Source: Pelargonium nanum (taxonomy: Eukaryota; Streptophyta; Magnoliopsida; Geraniales; Geraniaceae). Taken from it: 21,847 bases of DNA. Location of the stretch: the NCBI GenBank assembly GCA_036897485.1, contig JAYMTF010001691.1, forward strand, positions 1 through 21,847. The letters are read 5' to 3'. Made by a program: the position numbers and the translations under genes. Below are positions 1-14,560 of this stretch, one piece after another. Position 1 is the first letter of the stretch. The number at the start of each line of letters is the position of its first letter. A model generated the notes under the pieces. That model did no database searches, was not told where the DNA came from, and was given only the letters and a program-made list of their open reading frames with translations.

Positions 1-1250
1 TAGGGTAGTCCAAAGTTGGAAAATGTAATTCAGGGGTCCCAACTAAAATGGAAGCTTACCATAAAGGGTACATCTGTAATTACCCCTATTATATATACAT
101 TTTAACTTGTGTTGTATGGACAAGAGACTTCAGATTTTGAGGTCTTCATTAATCATCTGAAGTTGGATTAGACTGATCGATACTATTAGTTTGATTGAAA
201 CTTATTAGTTAATTGATATGTTGACATGTCGTTGTTCGACATGACTAATTATACATGCATTTACACTTGTTTTGATTCACTCTCTAGTGAGTTCTCAACG
301 ATAAATTTTAAATGAGTGTAATCTTAACTTTGTTGTTGCTAGTGCCATTACATGGTGCCCGCCTTAGTTTATAATATCGGTTTCGTTCTTATAAAAACAA
401 AAACTAATGTAAGTTTTGTCCAAAAATTGCAAAAGAAAAGTTGTTTCTTGTTTCCAATTATCTACACTACAATACTAGATGTACTTGCACAACTTACTGT
501 TGGTCACTATCTGACACATTCTATGGCAGCTAAGCTCATCTCTATATAACATCTAGAATTGTAGATTCAGTCCAACTTTGATCAGTTGAGAGGTCACACT
601 CACAAACTTCTCATCTCTATTCTCTGGCTCTCCATCTCCTCTTTCTTATCTCTTGTGGATAACTGGTTGAATGTATCTTCATAAGCTCGTACTGAATCGA
701 GTAAAGCAACGAGCGCTTAAAAACAAACAGTATTGACTTAATTGACCATACATGTTAGAAGTAAAAAAACAACTAACTTTTAGTTAGACCTAACTGTAGA
801 TATGAAAATAACTTTCAAATTTATATCAAATTTTTTAAGTAATTCATATTATTAATTATAAGTTAAACATGATAAATTTGAAATTTCATCACAAGCTTAT
901 GTGTCTCTACTCACCCTCTAAACTTGACACAAACGCGAAAATTTAACCGAAACATAGATCACATGATTCGTAGACCTATTAACAAACAAAATTCTGTACT
1001 AACAAACTATTCAGTAAAATTCTAAATATCATTCACAATTAAACAGAATCCTTCCTCTCAGTCTTCACGACCTTATGATTTGGGGAACATCAGATACAAC
1101 CAAACAATTATGAGTAAAGTAAAATTTTAAATTTAAGATTGAACTTGTAAAAAGAAGATAACTTTTTCTTTTGAATGTACCATGGATTAAATTATAATAC
1201 AATTAAGGTCAACTTTAAAGAAAATTATATCTAAAAAAAAGTGATAACCA
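1..1250. other. AT-rich left flank, no gene recognised
   Basis: No convincing coding region is visible; the longest open frame (352-549, 65 codons) shows no family resemblance. A TATA-like CTATATAA lies near 541-548 and is followed by a CT-rich stretch (about 598-655). That looks like a plant core promoter and leader reading rightward, but no reading frame follows it. A short inverted repeat, CATGTCG/CGACATG with a 5-nt loop, sits at 225-243. The stretch may be distal promoter of the Aux/IAA gene, or decayed repeat such as an LTR remnant; the sequence alone does not decide. Confidence 0.4.
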
Positions 1251-1262
1251 TGACGATGATGA

Positions 1263-1911
1263 GTGAGTGGACCATGTCACATGAAACACCACATGTCATG
1301 TACCACCCACGCCAAACGGTTTAATTACTGGGTCCCACCAACCTCAACTCACATGGTTCATGTCCTGCCAATCAACGACATCCACGTGGGTCCTAGCCAC
1401 ATGCGGTTTGTTCCGTTCCTCCACTCGATCCAACGCTCCTTGATCTTCTCCATCTCCGCCCACTCCACGAACTCATCTGGACCGTCCATCTTTGGTCCAC
1501 GGTCTTCAATACCGTCGGCTGTGCTTGTCCCTCCTCTGTCCCCTCACTCCCCAGCACCAAACTCAACGGTGCTCCTCCTCTGACCAACACCTCGATCTGT
1601 ACTTGTCGCCACAATTTAATATCTCACCCACTCCCTCAACTAGCGCGTCGCTAACACTCCCCTCAAAGTCTCCACTATTCTCCTCCACGACTGGCGGTGT
1701 CCTAAACGCGCTTACACCTGCGCGTGGCCTAGTACGAAAATTCTCCTTCACCAAATTCTCTATAAAACTTGTAGAGTACCGCATTTCATCACCAAAACAA
1801 CACAACTCTCACAAATTCAACAATTTCCTTCAACACAACCTCACATTTTGAGTTCTTATTCAGATTCTTGATTCTCATTTCAAATAGCAAAAGCACGATT
1901 CGAAGTTAAAG
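1263..1911 (+). promoter_or_regulatory. Proximal promoter and leader of the Aux/IAA gene
   Basis: This stretch is clearly richer in C and G than the AT-rich flank. A TATA box (TATAAAA) is at 1761-1767, about 150 bp before the start codon, and a CA-rich leader follows. Upstream are a G-box CACGTG (1383-1388), a GGTCCCAC (1331-1338) matching the TCP-factor consensus GGNCCCAC, and the TCP-like cores GGACCA (1269-1274), TGGACC (1478-1483) and TGGTCC (1493-1498). TGTC cores resembling auxin response elements occur at 1526, 1537, 1604 and 1699, but none is a canonical TGTCTC or TGTCGG. TCP and auxin control are therefore inferred from motifs only. Confidence 0.6.
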
Positions 1912-2782
1912 ATGGAGAGATCAATGGCTTATGATAGCGATCTCAATCTGAAGGCGACCGAGTTGAGATTAGGGTTACCAGGAAGCGACGAATGTGAAAA
2001 ACAAAGTATTATCAGAGCTAACAAGAGGGCTACACCGGAGCCGTCCGATGAGTCCAAGGCCAGCTCTAGCTCATCGGAGGCCGTAGACGATGCACCGCCG
2101 GCCAAGTAAGCAAACTTTTGGAATATATTGACAATTGTGAGTTCAAATTATTTAAATTTTGAGTATCGTGTGCTGACATTGTTGGTTAATGAAATTGTGT
2201 AGGGCACAAGTTGTGGGATGGCCGCCGATCAGATCTTACCGGAAAAACAGCCTGAAGATGACGGCGGAGGCCGAAGTCGCCGGAAGGTTGGTGAAAGTGA
2301 GCGTCGACGGAGCTCCTTACCTGAGGAAGATTGATCTCAAGGCTTATGGAAGCTACTCACAGCTCCTCAAGGCTCTTGAAGAAATGTTCAAGCTTACTAT
2401 TGGTATGTATACAAACATGCAACTTTTTTTAAGGTTACGCTACAAAATCAGTGACTTTTTGAAAGTTCGGGATCTAACTGATATTTTTTTTAATTTCAGG
2501 TAAATACTCAGAAAGAGAAGGGTACAATGGGTCTGATTATTCTCCTACTTATGAAGACAAAGATGGTGATTGGATGCTTGTTGGAGATGTTCCATGGGAG
2601 TAAGTTCTATGAGATCTTTAAAGCTTTTCTTGAATTGGGTTCTTGAAAATTTTTATGCTTTAAAAAAATAATATTTTTTCATGGACTGACCAAGTTTCTT
2701 TAATTTTGTGTTATTTTTCAGAATGTTTATGTGCTCCTGCAAGAGGCTGAGAATCATGAAAGGATCTGAGGACAGAAGCTAG
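1912..2782 (+). CDS. IAA4-like: Aux/IAA auxin-responsive repressor (IAA3/IAA4-like)
   Basis: Nuclear repressor of auxin signalling: Aux/IAA proteins bind ARF transcription factors, recruit TOPLESS, and are degraded when auxin joins them to TIR1/AFB. Exons are 1912-2105, 2203-2402, 2500-2599 and 2722-2782, giving 184 aa with GT/AG borders. Domain I (EAR motif) is TELRLGLPG at residues 16-24. The domain II degron VGWPPIR is at 69-75. The PB1 domain (III/IV) begins at [16 protein letters not shown] and contains the acidic OPCA stretch [19 protein letters not shown]. The basic CKRLRIMKG near the end matches the nuclear-signal region of the family. The C terminus stops at KGSEDRS, without the GLGC-type tail I recall for IAA3/IAA4. 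The N-terminal [13 protein letters not shown] favours the IAA3/IAA4 group; the exact orthologue is uncertain. All key domains are intact. Confidence 0.95.
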
Positions 2783-3374
2783 ATGGCATCATTGGTTTAT
2801 CATTTGTTGTGTTTTTATTTTGTAAACCTTCAAACCAAATAGTACATAGAGGAAAATAGATCTATATACAATATACAAGAGGATAAAAGAAAAGTAATGT
2901 CCAGAAATCCAAATGTACAAAGGATATGAGAGTTTCTATCTTTTTTTCCTTCCAGCATGTATCCATATAAGAATATATATTATACAAATGAATGTCAAAT
3001 TTCAATTGAAAATAGAAACAAAAGAAAAAAGTTTTTCTTATTTTATTCTCTCTGTGTTTCTTTAATTTGATCTGTTATATGGTTTCTTGCAACCTTAATT
3101 GATTGGTCACATGTTTTTCTATTGCCATTTCTGAACAAAAATTATAATTTAAATGCTACTTTAGTCCCCAGAACGTTACGAAGCATAGGATAGATGAGAT
3201 ATGCGCGCTAAACTGCCACGAATAGTTTAACAAAATTCGCGCGGAACCAAAAACGAGCAATCTTGTGGCACAACCTACCCGAGTCTGTTACATTTCAAAA
3301 GCTCATCTACCAGAAACTATACATAGAAACACTACCATCCGACCAACTGTTAGCAATAAGCGTAGTCTGATAAC
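2783..3374. other. Convergent 3' intergenic region
   Basis: This holds the 3' UTRs of the rightward Aux/IAA gene and the leftward OSB gene, which face each other. The left part is AT-rich and fits an Aux/IAA 3' UTR. From about 3165 the composition becomes more mixed, consistent with the OSB 3' UTR on the - strand. I see no further gene, RNA or repeat. Confidence 0.5.
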
Positions 3375-5642
3375 TTAAAACTGCAAGAAATCGTTTGTTC
3401 TCGAATCTTGATCTTGAAGAGATCCCATTCTTGAGTCTATTAGGGCTAGTTGGGACTTCACCCAGGGTGGGTTGTATTTTCCTTCAATCCACAAAGCTTC
3501 TCCGGTATCTTTGTGCTTGAAATCCGGGTAATTCGGGCTCCTCTGTAAGACGGGTAAAAAGTATGTTGAATTAATATGATGAATACAGAGTGGATAAAAT
3601 GAAATCAACCTTTGAATTCAGCTCGTGAGCATTTGAATGTCATATCAAACACCAGCGTATGTACAGAGTACAGACACAAATACGTGTGATGCATCAACCA
3701 TGATATCTAAAAAGATACAAAGAAACAGTAATACACGTACAAACACACGCATCAGATGTAAGTACCTTGTCCTTTCTATTATCCCACCATTCTACGGGAT
3801 TAGCAAAAAAAGCTTGCCATAGTTCTTCGGTTGATTTTTTATTATTTGTGTAACCGTTGCTCGGATTTCTACCTGCAATGAAATTTTATAACAAATAACT
3901 TAAGATAAAGAGAATAACAAGACCCTGCTTCAATTCAGATTATTTTCCAAGAATGATATGCCTTGCCTGCTGTCATGTTATCATAGTCGCGGTCGTACGA
4001 CATTGGCGAAATGGTCTTTTCGATAAAATTTAGTTGCTGCACAACTACCTGCAGGATAGCTAAAACATGAGTAAATGAGAGGAAATGAGCAAACTATGGT
4101 AATGGCTTATAAGAAGAGACCACCTTGTAGTAGGTCTGCTCTTTCCCATCATCTTTTTCAACAGTATCTGTAACCAGACGACCAGAAACAGATATCCGGT
4201 GGCCTTTCTGAACATGCTCATAAGCAACATGGGCCAGCTCATCCCAGAACGCCAAATTGATCCTGAAAGACATCACTCGTCACTTTAGGCAAATTGAAAA
4301 GGATTTCATCACTTCAGTACGAGCGCCCCTAAACATTTTGAATTACACTGACCGGAAAGGAAATCAAATTTGACCCTAGAGAAAATGCTCTATATTTCAT
4401 TGACAAACCGGAAATCCCGAGGTTAAGAAAGAGAACAAAGAACTTAATAAAGTAAATGCTTCTCTTGATATATGTTTAATATCTAAAGTTTTTACTCCGA
4501 ATGACCTCTAAGATCACTGTTCATCACAAGCCCTGCATAGTGTAATGAAATTCTGCTTCAGTGTAAGGAGTGGAGCGATAGGATATTAGGATGGGGCGGG
4601 ACACGTGTAATCTGCTGTGCATTACAAGGAAACTGTTGACTGAAAAACACAAGGAAGTGGTACGAGTTAAATCACAGTTTTGGTACATGGCATTACGGTT
4701 TCTACTTTTGGAGCAAAATTCAAACCTTACTTTAAGCCAAGGCTCCAAGGAAGGAGGTGAACAAGTCAATAGTGGAGAACTGAAATTCTCCCATTCAAGT
4801 GAACTATTCAGTTGCCGGATTCAAACTTTTCAAAAAACGAGAATCTTGGTTCAAACTAACCGATATAAATAGTATAGAAAATTACTAATCCTAATCCTAG
4901 TCGAAAATAAAACACACACTCATGGTGACTGTTTCATACGGAAACAGCCCGCGATCACTTCCTAGAACTCCAATGTGCCATTAACTCATGCCAAGAATCC
5001 CATACTCATAATTTAAAACACACAACAAATCCTAACTGAAAATGTCATAAAATTATGCAAGATAGGACCTATTATAGCCAATTAGCCATGCCCCATAACA
5101 CATAATTTGGCGGTTCTCGTCCATTTTTCAATTTCTTTAGTTAGTCTAGCCAAGTTTCAATATATACAAGTCAGGATCTTCCTCTTCCCAATGAAAGAAC
5201 CATAACAAATTTCCACTAACATTACACACAAAATTGTCAAAAAACAAAATAAAATAACCAAACTTAAACTGAGATGCAGTACAAACCAGGAGGTTTCGGT
5301 GGGCGATTTTCTGACGGCGAGGCGGGTCCAAGCGACGACCTTTCCGGAGGAAAATTGCTTGATTTCTACGGGGACTCCGACATTGCCGATGAGCTGCACC
5401 GAGTTACAGAGCTCCTTCTTCCATGGAATCTCAATCGGTTTAGGGTACACCGTTTGATTGTAGCCGTGCTCGTTATAGTCCATAGAGCATCTCAGTCTCA
5501 GGCACCTGTGTTGCTTCTGGGCTTTCGATTTCAAGGGACAAGAGAAGAAAATAGGGTTTCGGGCGTTTGTGGATGGGTTTGTGGAGGGAAAGCAGAGAAA
5601 TTGCTTCGCAGAAGCAGCAGCTAGGGTTTGGTCGAGAGCCAT
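3375..5642 (-). CDS. OSB: Organellar single-stranded DNA-binding protein, OSB family
   Basis: Plant OSB proteins bind single-stranded DNA in mitochondria or plastids; Arabidopsis OSB1 limits recombination of mitochondrial DNA. Exons on the - strand: 5642-5287, 4262-4124, 4048-3967, 3872-3766, 3542-3375; 283 aa. Residues 1 to about 55 are rich in A, S, K and R with few acids, consistent with an organelle transit peptide. An SSB-like OB fold follows (about 79-176), with SVQLIGNVG, WTRLAVRKS, WDELAHVAYEHVQKG and ISVSGRLV. One C-terminal PDF motif spans about 208-257 (LWQAFFANPVEWWDNR, then YPDF at 233-236 and GKYNPPWVKS). Family members carry one to three PDF motifs; only one is present here. 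Exon 3 ends at a GC donor (AG|GCAAGG), with no usable GT nearby and the frame intact only with that site. Intron 1 is 1024 bp. Which organelle and which OSB paralogue cannot be told from sequence. Confidence 0.92.
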
Positions 5643-6015
5643 TACTGTGCTCCTATGGTTCTCCGGTAAGCTCTTCGCTATATCACTGTCTCTGCGCGCG
5701 TACCGAAAAAGTGGGACGAAGGAGCGATTCGGGTTCTTCAATTGAAAAGGTTTAGACCCGAACAAAGTGCGGGCTTCAGAATCCATGGGCCTGGTCAGCA
5801 ATCTCGGCCCAACTCTATATGGGCTGTGTCTACGCATCGTGTTCGTGTGTCGTCCACTCGTCGTTAGTGCGTTGTACGCACCCGGTAAATTTTAGCAATC
5901 ATCAGTCACTGAATTGTCGAATACAACGAACCAGAATCGAAGCTCCATTTCAGATTTTCAGCTCCTCTTTTGCCCCCAAATTTGAGCATTGCTCTCTCTC
6001 TCTCTCGATTCAAAA
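5643..6015. promoter_or_regulatory. Divergent promoter shared by OSB and NDUFV2
   Basis: Only 373 bp separate the two start codons, so both promoters and leaders lie here. Three site II-type elements cluster within 40 bp: TGGGCC at 5786-5791, GGCCCA at 5806-5811 (TGGGCC on the - strand) and TGGGCT at 5820-5825. Site II elements are bound by TCP factors and are common in nuclear genes for mitochondrial proteins. A (CT)n tract at about 5993-6006 lies just before the NDUFV2 ATG and fits a plant leader. Co-regulation of the pair is an inference. Confidence 0.65.
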
Positions 6016-9780
<3,765 letters not shown>

Positions 9781-10654
9781 AGTTACAATAACATAGTCCC
9801 CAATAACACAAAGCTTTGAGGTTGATGGACTTTCAGAATCCTGTTGAAGCTGAGCAAAATACAAACATTATATGTAATTCCCTGCCGGTGGCAGTGTGTA
9901 TGGTTTCTGTTTACAGTGGATGATTTTGTTCCATAAAATCCACATTGTTTCAGCTATGATTTCTCTTGTGGATGCTTTTCCCGTCTCCAATTGGATCGGA
10001 TTTTAGTTGAAATGTGCGTATTCGTGTCCCGACCCAACCCGTATTTTATAGGATGAAACATCACCCTGTCATCTCCCAGTTGTGCATCCAATTATGATTT
10101 AGGAGATAATACAAAAGCAAGTCATTCAAGAAGCTTTTTTCCCACCACTATAAAAAACACACCTCAACCAAGTTAACAAAGCACTATCAAATCTCAATTC
10201 CACTTTATAATTCGAATCAACCAACAATTATCCATGCCACCTCCTTAATTCTATTTCTGCTACAAATAAGTAACAACACACTACTACACATTTTTATTTA
10301 TTTATATATTTACCTTTTACAAGGCCTCACAAACCCACTAGCAAAAATTAGAAGCCCCCACTACAAAAGTTGCTTGCTTCCATCATTTTCCACTCACCAT
10401 ACTGAAAAGCAGAGCATATCAAAAGGAGCTTTGACAATTTCACAATCCCTCCTCTAAAAGGTAAGCAGCTATTTTCTATTTTATAGGCATTGACATTGAA
10501 CCTTTGTTTTCACATGATAAGCTTTATATAAAAGGCAAAAAGCAAGGACTGTGGCATCTGAGTTTGATTGCAATTTCAAGGAGAGCCAATCCAATCCAAG
10601 CCAAACAATAATGTAGGGTGCCGGAGGGAGACGTTTTACAGGTACGGGACCCAG
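9781..10654. other. Convergent 3' intergenic region between NDUFV2 and the bHLH gene
   Basis: The left part (to about 9960) is presumably the NDUFV2 3' UTR. No protein-coding gene is visible in the rest. Two TATA boxes read rightward (TATAAAAA at about 10150 and TATATAAAA at 10525-10533), and a donor-like AAAG|GTAAGC occurs near 10461. The first is followed by a CA-rich, leader-like stretch whose first ATG (about 10233) gives only a four-residue frame. A non-coding transcript antisense to the bHLH 3' UTR is conceivable but unproven. Confidence 0.35.
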
Positions 10655-10852
10655 GAGATTAGGTGAGTTTTACTTTTTCCGAAGATGGGCCCCGGGAAGG
10701 ATGTGTTGTTTTTTGAGGTCTAAGATGGAGGGTTGGTTTCGGGCTTGATAGAGACTAGGTGAGTTTTTCTTTTTCCCGAAGATGGGGCCCCGGGAAGGAT
10801 GTGTGTCAATTTCTTTTAGGTCTAAGATGGAGGGTTGGTTTCGGGCTTGATA
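10655..10852. repeat. Tandem duplication covering the bHLH stop codon and 3' UTR
   Basis: Two adjacent near-identical copies lie at 10655-10750 (96 bp) and 10751-10852 (102 bp). They differ mainly by single-base changes and an indel near TTGTTTTTTG versus TCAATTTCTTTTA. On the gene strand (-), the higher-coordinate copy holds the last sense codons, IKPETNPPS, and the real stop (TAG at 10824-10822). The other copy repeats those codons and the stop 102 bp further on, in what is now the 3' UTR. The high identity implies a recent event. Confidence 0.92.
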
Positions 10853-13800
10853 ATGGTAGAGGGATCCGATGATTGGGTATGGTAGATAGCGGAAGCTAGG
10901 GAAATAGGCATGATGCATAGTGCCTTTGATTGAAGAAACTGCATGGCAGATCCAATGTTTTCTTCCATGAGCTTAGCTACTTGCCTTTCTGTGCCATCGT
11001 TCGACCACTTCTCCCAGGCTGGCTGGGCTCTTCCGCCTTCGCTGCCTTCTTCCTGATATTGGTACGAAGAGAGCGAGAAGATGACTGAACAGAGGAAAAT
11101 GAACAAACAATGCTTCAAAAACATGATCTTTTGTGTTCTATACCTCAACAGACGATAGTGGTATGTCCGTCACAAGTGGCGCCACAGCACCAGCTCCGCC
11201 CAATCGGCTCATGCTTAAAACCTGTTAAATATAAATAGAATGTATCATTCTAAGAGATGCTATACGTTTTGGACTCGCAAATGGTAGGAGCAATATGATA
11301 AGAGTATGATGATGGTAGATTAGAAATTCTAGGACAAAATGGAAGTGCACCTCTGACAAATAGTGTGTTTGGCGACTAAACTGATAGCATAATATTGTAG
11401 TTACTCAAAGCATTTTGAACAATAATAAATAAATAAATAAATAAAATATGAACCTTTCTTTGTAATAATTTAAAACTAAGTGGCCAGCAAGATAAAGATT
11501 GGCACTACTTTACCTTTACTTGGAGCCTTAGAAACTTCACATAATCCACGATTTCATCAAGCATGGCAGCTCTATCCGACTATACACAAAAAAGAGTTAC
11601 GTCATAATCAAGAGGAAAAAGTGAATATTACATAATGCAACCTCCTCTAAGCCACAATCTTGAACATAGAGTTTTCAGAAGAATAAAATATTTTCACTTC
11701 CTATGTTGGATTGATCGGTAGATTTGTGTACCCAACAGATACAATCCCATTTTTTTTCAACAAGGGAAACATTAGGCTTAAAAGCCCCATATTACATGGA
11801 TTCCATGAAGTTCGAGATTAATAAACAAGTTCTGTCAAACTACCTGAGTTTTCATGTACCAAATGAACAGAAATAGACGGTCAATAATCCAACTCATGCA
11901 GCAACAAATGCTTGTCGTCAAGTTTCATTTCTTGGATACGTCTAAATATTTTTAATTGATTGAACTGCTCAAAAGATGTATACGAAACAGCGCAATAACC
12001 ATTGATATTATTTACACGAGGTCTAAGAGCCGTGATTGCACTCACAATTTATGAAACATAGAATAAAAATTGAATCAAACACAATGATATTTTGCTAAAA
12101 TAACATGGGTACGATATTTCTGTAATATTTCCTGTTTCTTTTGTTAGTATAACCTATGCTCATCACAACTCACTGCTCAGTAGCATTCCTGCCTGACATG
12201 CAATAATTCTAAGAGATTTAAGGCATTTGAAAGCATATTTAGAAATTGTCCGACCAAAATGTGTTTAATATTGTAGATGAATTTCACAATTAAGTCCTTG
12301 TTTGTAAAATTCAGTGACATCACATGCTGAAGATTGGTCTAAGAAAGTGGTCTGTGTAGTTCACTTTTCATTGCTGCATTTTTAGCTAACGACCCTTTTA
12401 ACAAGAAGCTAGTTTTAGCAAATAAAAACATACGAACAAGTTGGAACATGAACTTGTCACATAAAATTCCAGGATCAACCCACTTTACTATCTAATATAA
12501 AACAATCACTAAGAGCACATTATAGTGTTGAACATCTGGTGAATAATGAATTACTATTACTAGTTCCATATGAGATGCCTTTAAATGCATAAAGCCATCA
12601 CTGAAGATTGATTTATAAAAATGCTATAAGAAGAGAAGACTGACCTTGTTGACACTCGGAACAAGTTCCTGCAATGCCCTAATTCTTTCAGCTATTTTTT
12701 CTCTGCGCAGCTGTGTGACAATAGGAGGAAACCAAGGATGATTAAGCATTAAAAATGAAAGAAACAATAACTATGAAGTATTTCAACTTGTACTATCTTT
12801 TCAATTCAGATCAAGCACCTAGACCTGCAGTCTTCCATATATTCAAGTTAGTGTTCTTTTGAGAATTGCTTACCCGCTCAGCAATGCTGTGTGGATCTGT
12901 GGCCTGTCCTCGTCTTGCCCGCACCCTTGGGCGCATTGTTGGTGGGTGTGGCGCAGCAGCAACAGTATTGTGCATTGGTTGACCATGGAAAACCTGGAAG
13001 AAAAAAATGAGAGTTTCATCTCCAAGAATAAACTAATACAAATGCTTCATCAATAATTAATCAGCTGAGCTTATGTATCCAATGGAAACAGCAGTATTAC
13101 TAAAGAAATATCAGAACTTGTAAAAGACAAACATCAGGCAGTGTTCGTCAAAACATAAAAATAACTCGGTAGTTGCTAGAGAAATTTTTTTTTTGAGAAT
13201 GTTCAAGTGAAGTGCTACTGTGTGTAGTATAGTGACAGCATGAAGCCTCTCTCACCCACAAACTATGTGATCCTCATCTCCACAAAATCATCATCATTCC
13301 CATCTTACAAAGTAGTTCTAACAATCTCTTGAAGACACTGCAACTACCACAGAGAAAAGGTATAGTTTGGAGACTCATTTACAAATTTCTATTTTCTACC
13401 AGTGTTCTTTTATACAGGAAAATGGAGAGCAACTCTTCCCTGAACAAAGTGAAGTAACTTTGGTAGATTGTGAATCCCAAGTCTTCAAAACTAGGCCTTA
13501 CAAGTCAGGAACACAAAATTTACAATCCCATTTCTTCACAAAACCAGGAATTATAGTCAGAGCCGATTAATTAATGAGGCAAAGGTCATTAATCAAGTTT
13601 TTTTTTTTTCAGATAATCTTTAATCAAATCAGAGCTGAAACTAGGCTGTAAAATTATACAAGTGAATTAAAACACGAGTAAAAAAGTCAAATTTTATCAC
13701 TATCCACATCCAACAATAAACTTAAAGGCACATGCTCTGTTTGGCTACCGAGAAATTCCAAGGAAGAAAAATAATCCTTAAAACACCTAAAAATGCAAAG

Positions 13801-14277
13801 TAACGGAGAAGAAAAAACAACTCCACAGGGCTACTTTTTGTATAATCGAAGCAGAAGATCAGAAAATACTGTTCCTCCACTTTCTGGCCAACCAAACATT
13901 CCATCAAAACCTAAAGGATAGTCAAATTTTCTCATCCGAAACAAAAAAAACGGACTTACATTCTTCACAGAAGAAGCTCGACCGTCGACGTCATCCAGGA
14001 ACCGCTTGCCGCTTCCCGACGCTTCCTCGGGCTTGTAAAACCCTCCCTTCCCCTGCTCCAAGCTCAACCCTAGGGGAAAAACCGAGCCGTGAAAGCCTCC
14101 ACCACCGGCGCCGAGGGACGGGAGATGACCGCCGCCGGAGCTGAGCTGGAGCATCATAGGATTGGAAGCAGCCGTGCCGGACAAACCGCCGTCGGCGTCC
14201 GGTGAAGCGAAGTTGGGGAGGCCGAGAATTTGCTCGAAGAAGTCATCGTTTGGGGCGTCTGGAGGGTTATTGGCCAT
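10822..14277 (-). CDS. UNE12: bHLH transcription factor, UNE12/bHLH59-like
   Basis: Nuclear DNA-binding factor of the UNE12/bHLH7/LRL subfamily. UNE12 was named for an unfertilised-embryo-sac phenotype, and bHLH59 is also reported in temperature-dependent immunity. Exons on the - strand: 14277-13960, 12993-12874, 12710-12645, 11579-11514, 11221-11144, 11052-10822; 292 aa. The N terminus has [13 protein letters not shown] and [14 protein letters not shown], both typical of UNE12. The basic region [23 protein letters not shown] carries the H141-E145-R149 triad for E-box/G-box contact. Helices follow as [13 protein letters not shown] and [28 protein letters not shown]. The C-terminal half keeps [20 protein letters not shown] and [13 protein letters not shown]. 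Exons 3 and 4 are each 66 nt. Residue 151 is K where I recall R in Arabidopsis UNE12. The stop lies inside a recent tandem duplication. Confidence 0.95.
11421..11446. repeat. (ATAA)n microsatellite
   Basis: About five ATAA units in the intron between bHLH coding exons 4 and 5. A simple repeat with no evident function. Confidence 0.75.
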
Positions 14278-14560
14278 GGATTTGGGTTTGGAGGAGACGA
14301 GTCAAGACCGAGTCGAGCTGAGTTAGCGAGTCAGAGAGCTCTTGAGAAGCATCTAATGCAATATAGAAGAGACGAGTCAAGACCGAGTCGAGCTGAGTTA
14401 ACGAGTCGAAGAGCTTTGCTGTTTGGCTCTTTCTCTCTCTACTTTCTGTGTAGTTTCAGTTTCAGTATACAAAGGAGAGAGAGAGGACGGAAATATAGGG
14501 TGGGCTTTAATAATGGCGTCTTTTGTGTAAAAGGAGCTACTTTTCGAGATTATTACATTA
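14278..14560 (-). promoter_or_regulatory. bHLH leader and proximal promoter
   Basis: Read on the - strand, this precedes the bHLH ATG. It holds a CT-rich tract typical of plant leaders (GAGAGAGAGAGG on +, about 14475-14486). A TATA-like CTATATTT lies near 14491-14500, and a single AGCCCA/TGGGCT element at 14501-14506. The leader nearest the ATG contains a direct repeat, described separately. Exact start sites cannot be read from sequence. Confidence 0.45.
14294..14416. repeat. Direct repeat in the bHLH leader, 75-bp period
   Basis: A segment of about 47 bp beginning GAGACGAGTCAAGACCGAGT at 14294 recurs at 14369. It continues through GAGCTGAGTTA(G/A)CGAGTC and an AGAGCT tail, with only a point change and a small indel. 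The copies are separated by 28 bp of different sequence. It lies 17-140 bp upstream of the bHLH start codon, so probably in its transcribed leader. Confidence 0.9.

Noticed and set aside
1-720. Possible solo LTR with TATA box and CT-rich leader
   Set aside because: No paired terminal TG...CA ends, primer-binding site, polypurine tract or target duplication could be shown.
5274-5624. 116-codon open frame on the + strand
   Set aside because: It is the antisense shadow of OSB exon 1, whose - strand frame is supported by the SSB-like domain.
10670-10918. 82-codon - strand frame with repeated [12 protein letters not shown]
   Set aside because: It is the wrong frame over the tandem duplication at the bHLH 3' end; the real frame stops at 10822.
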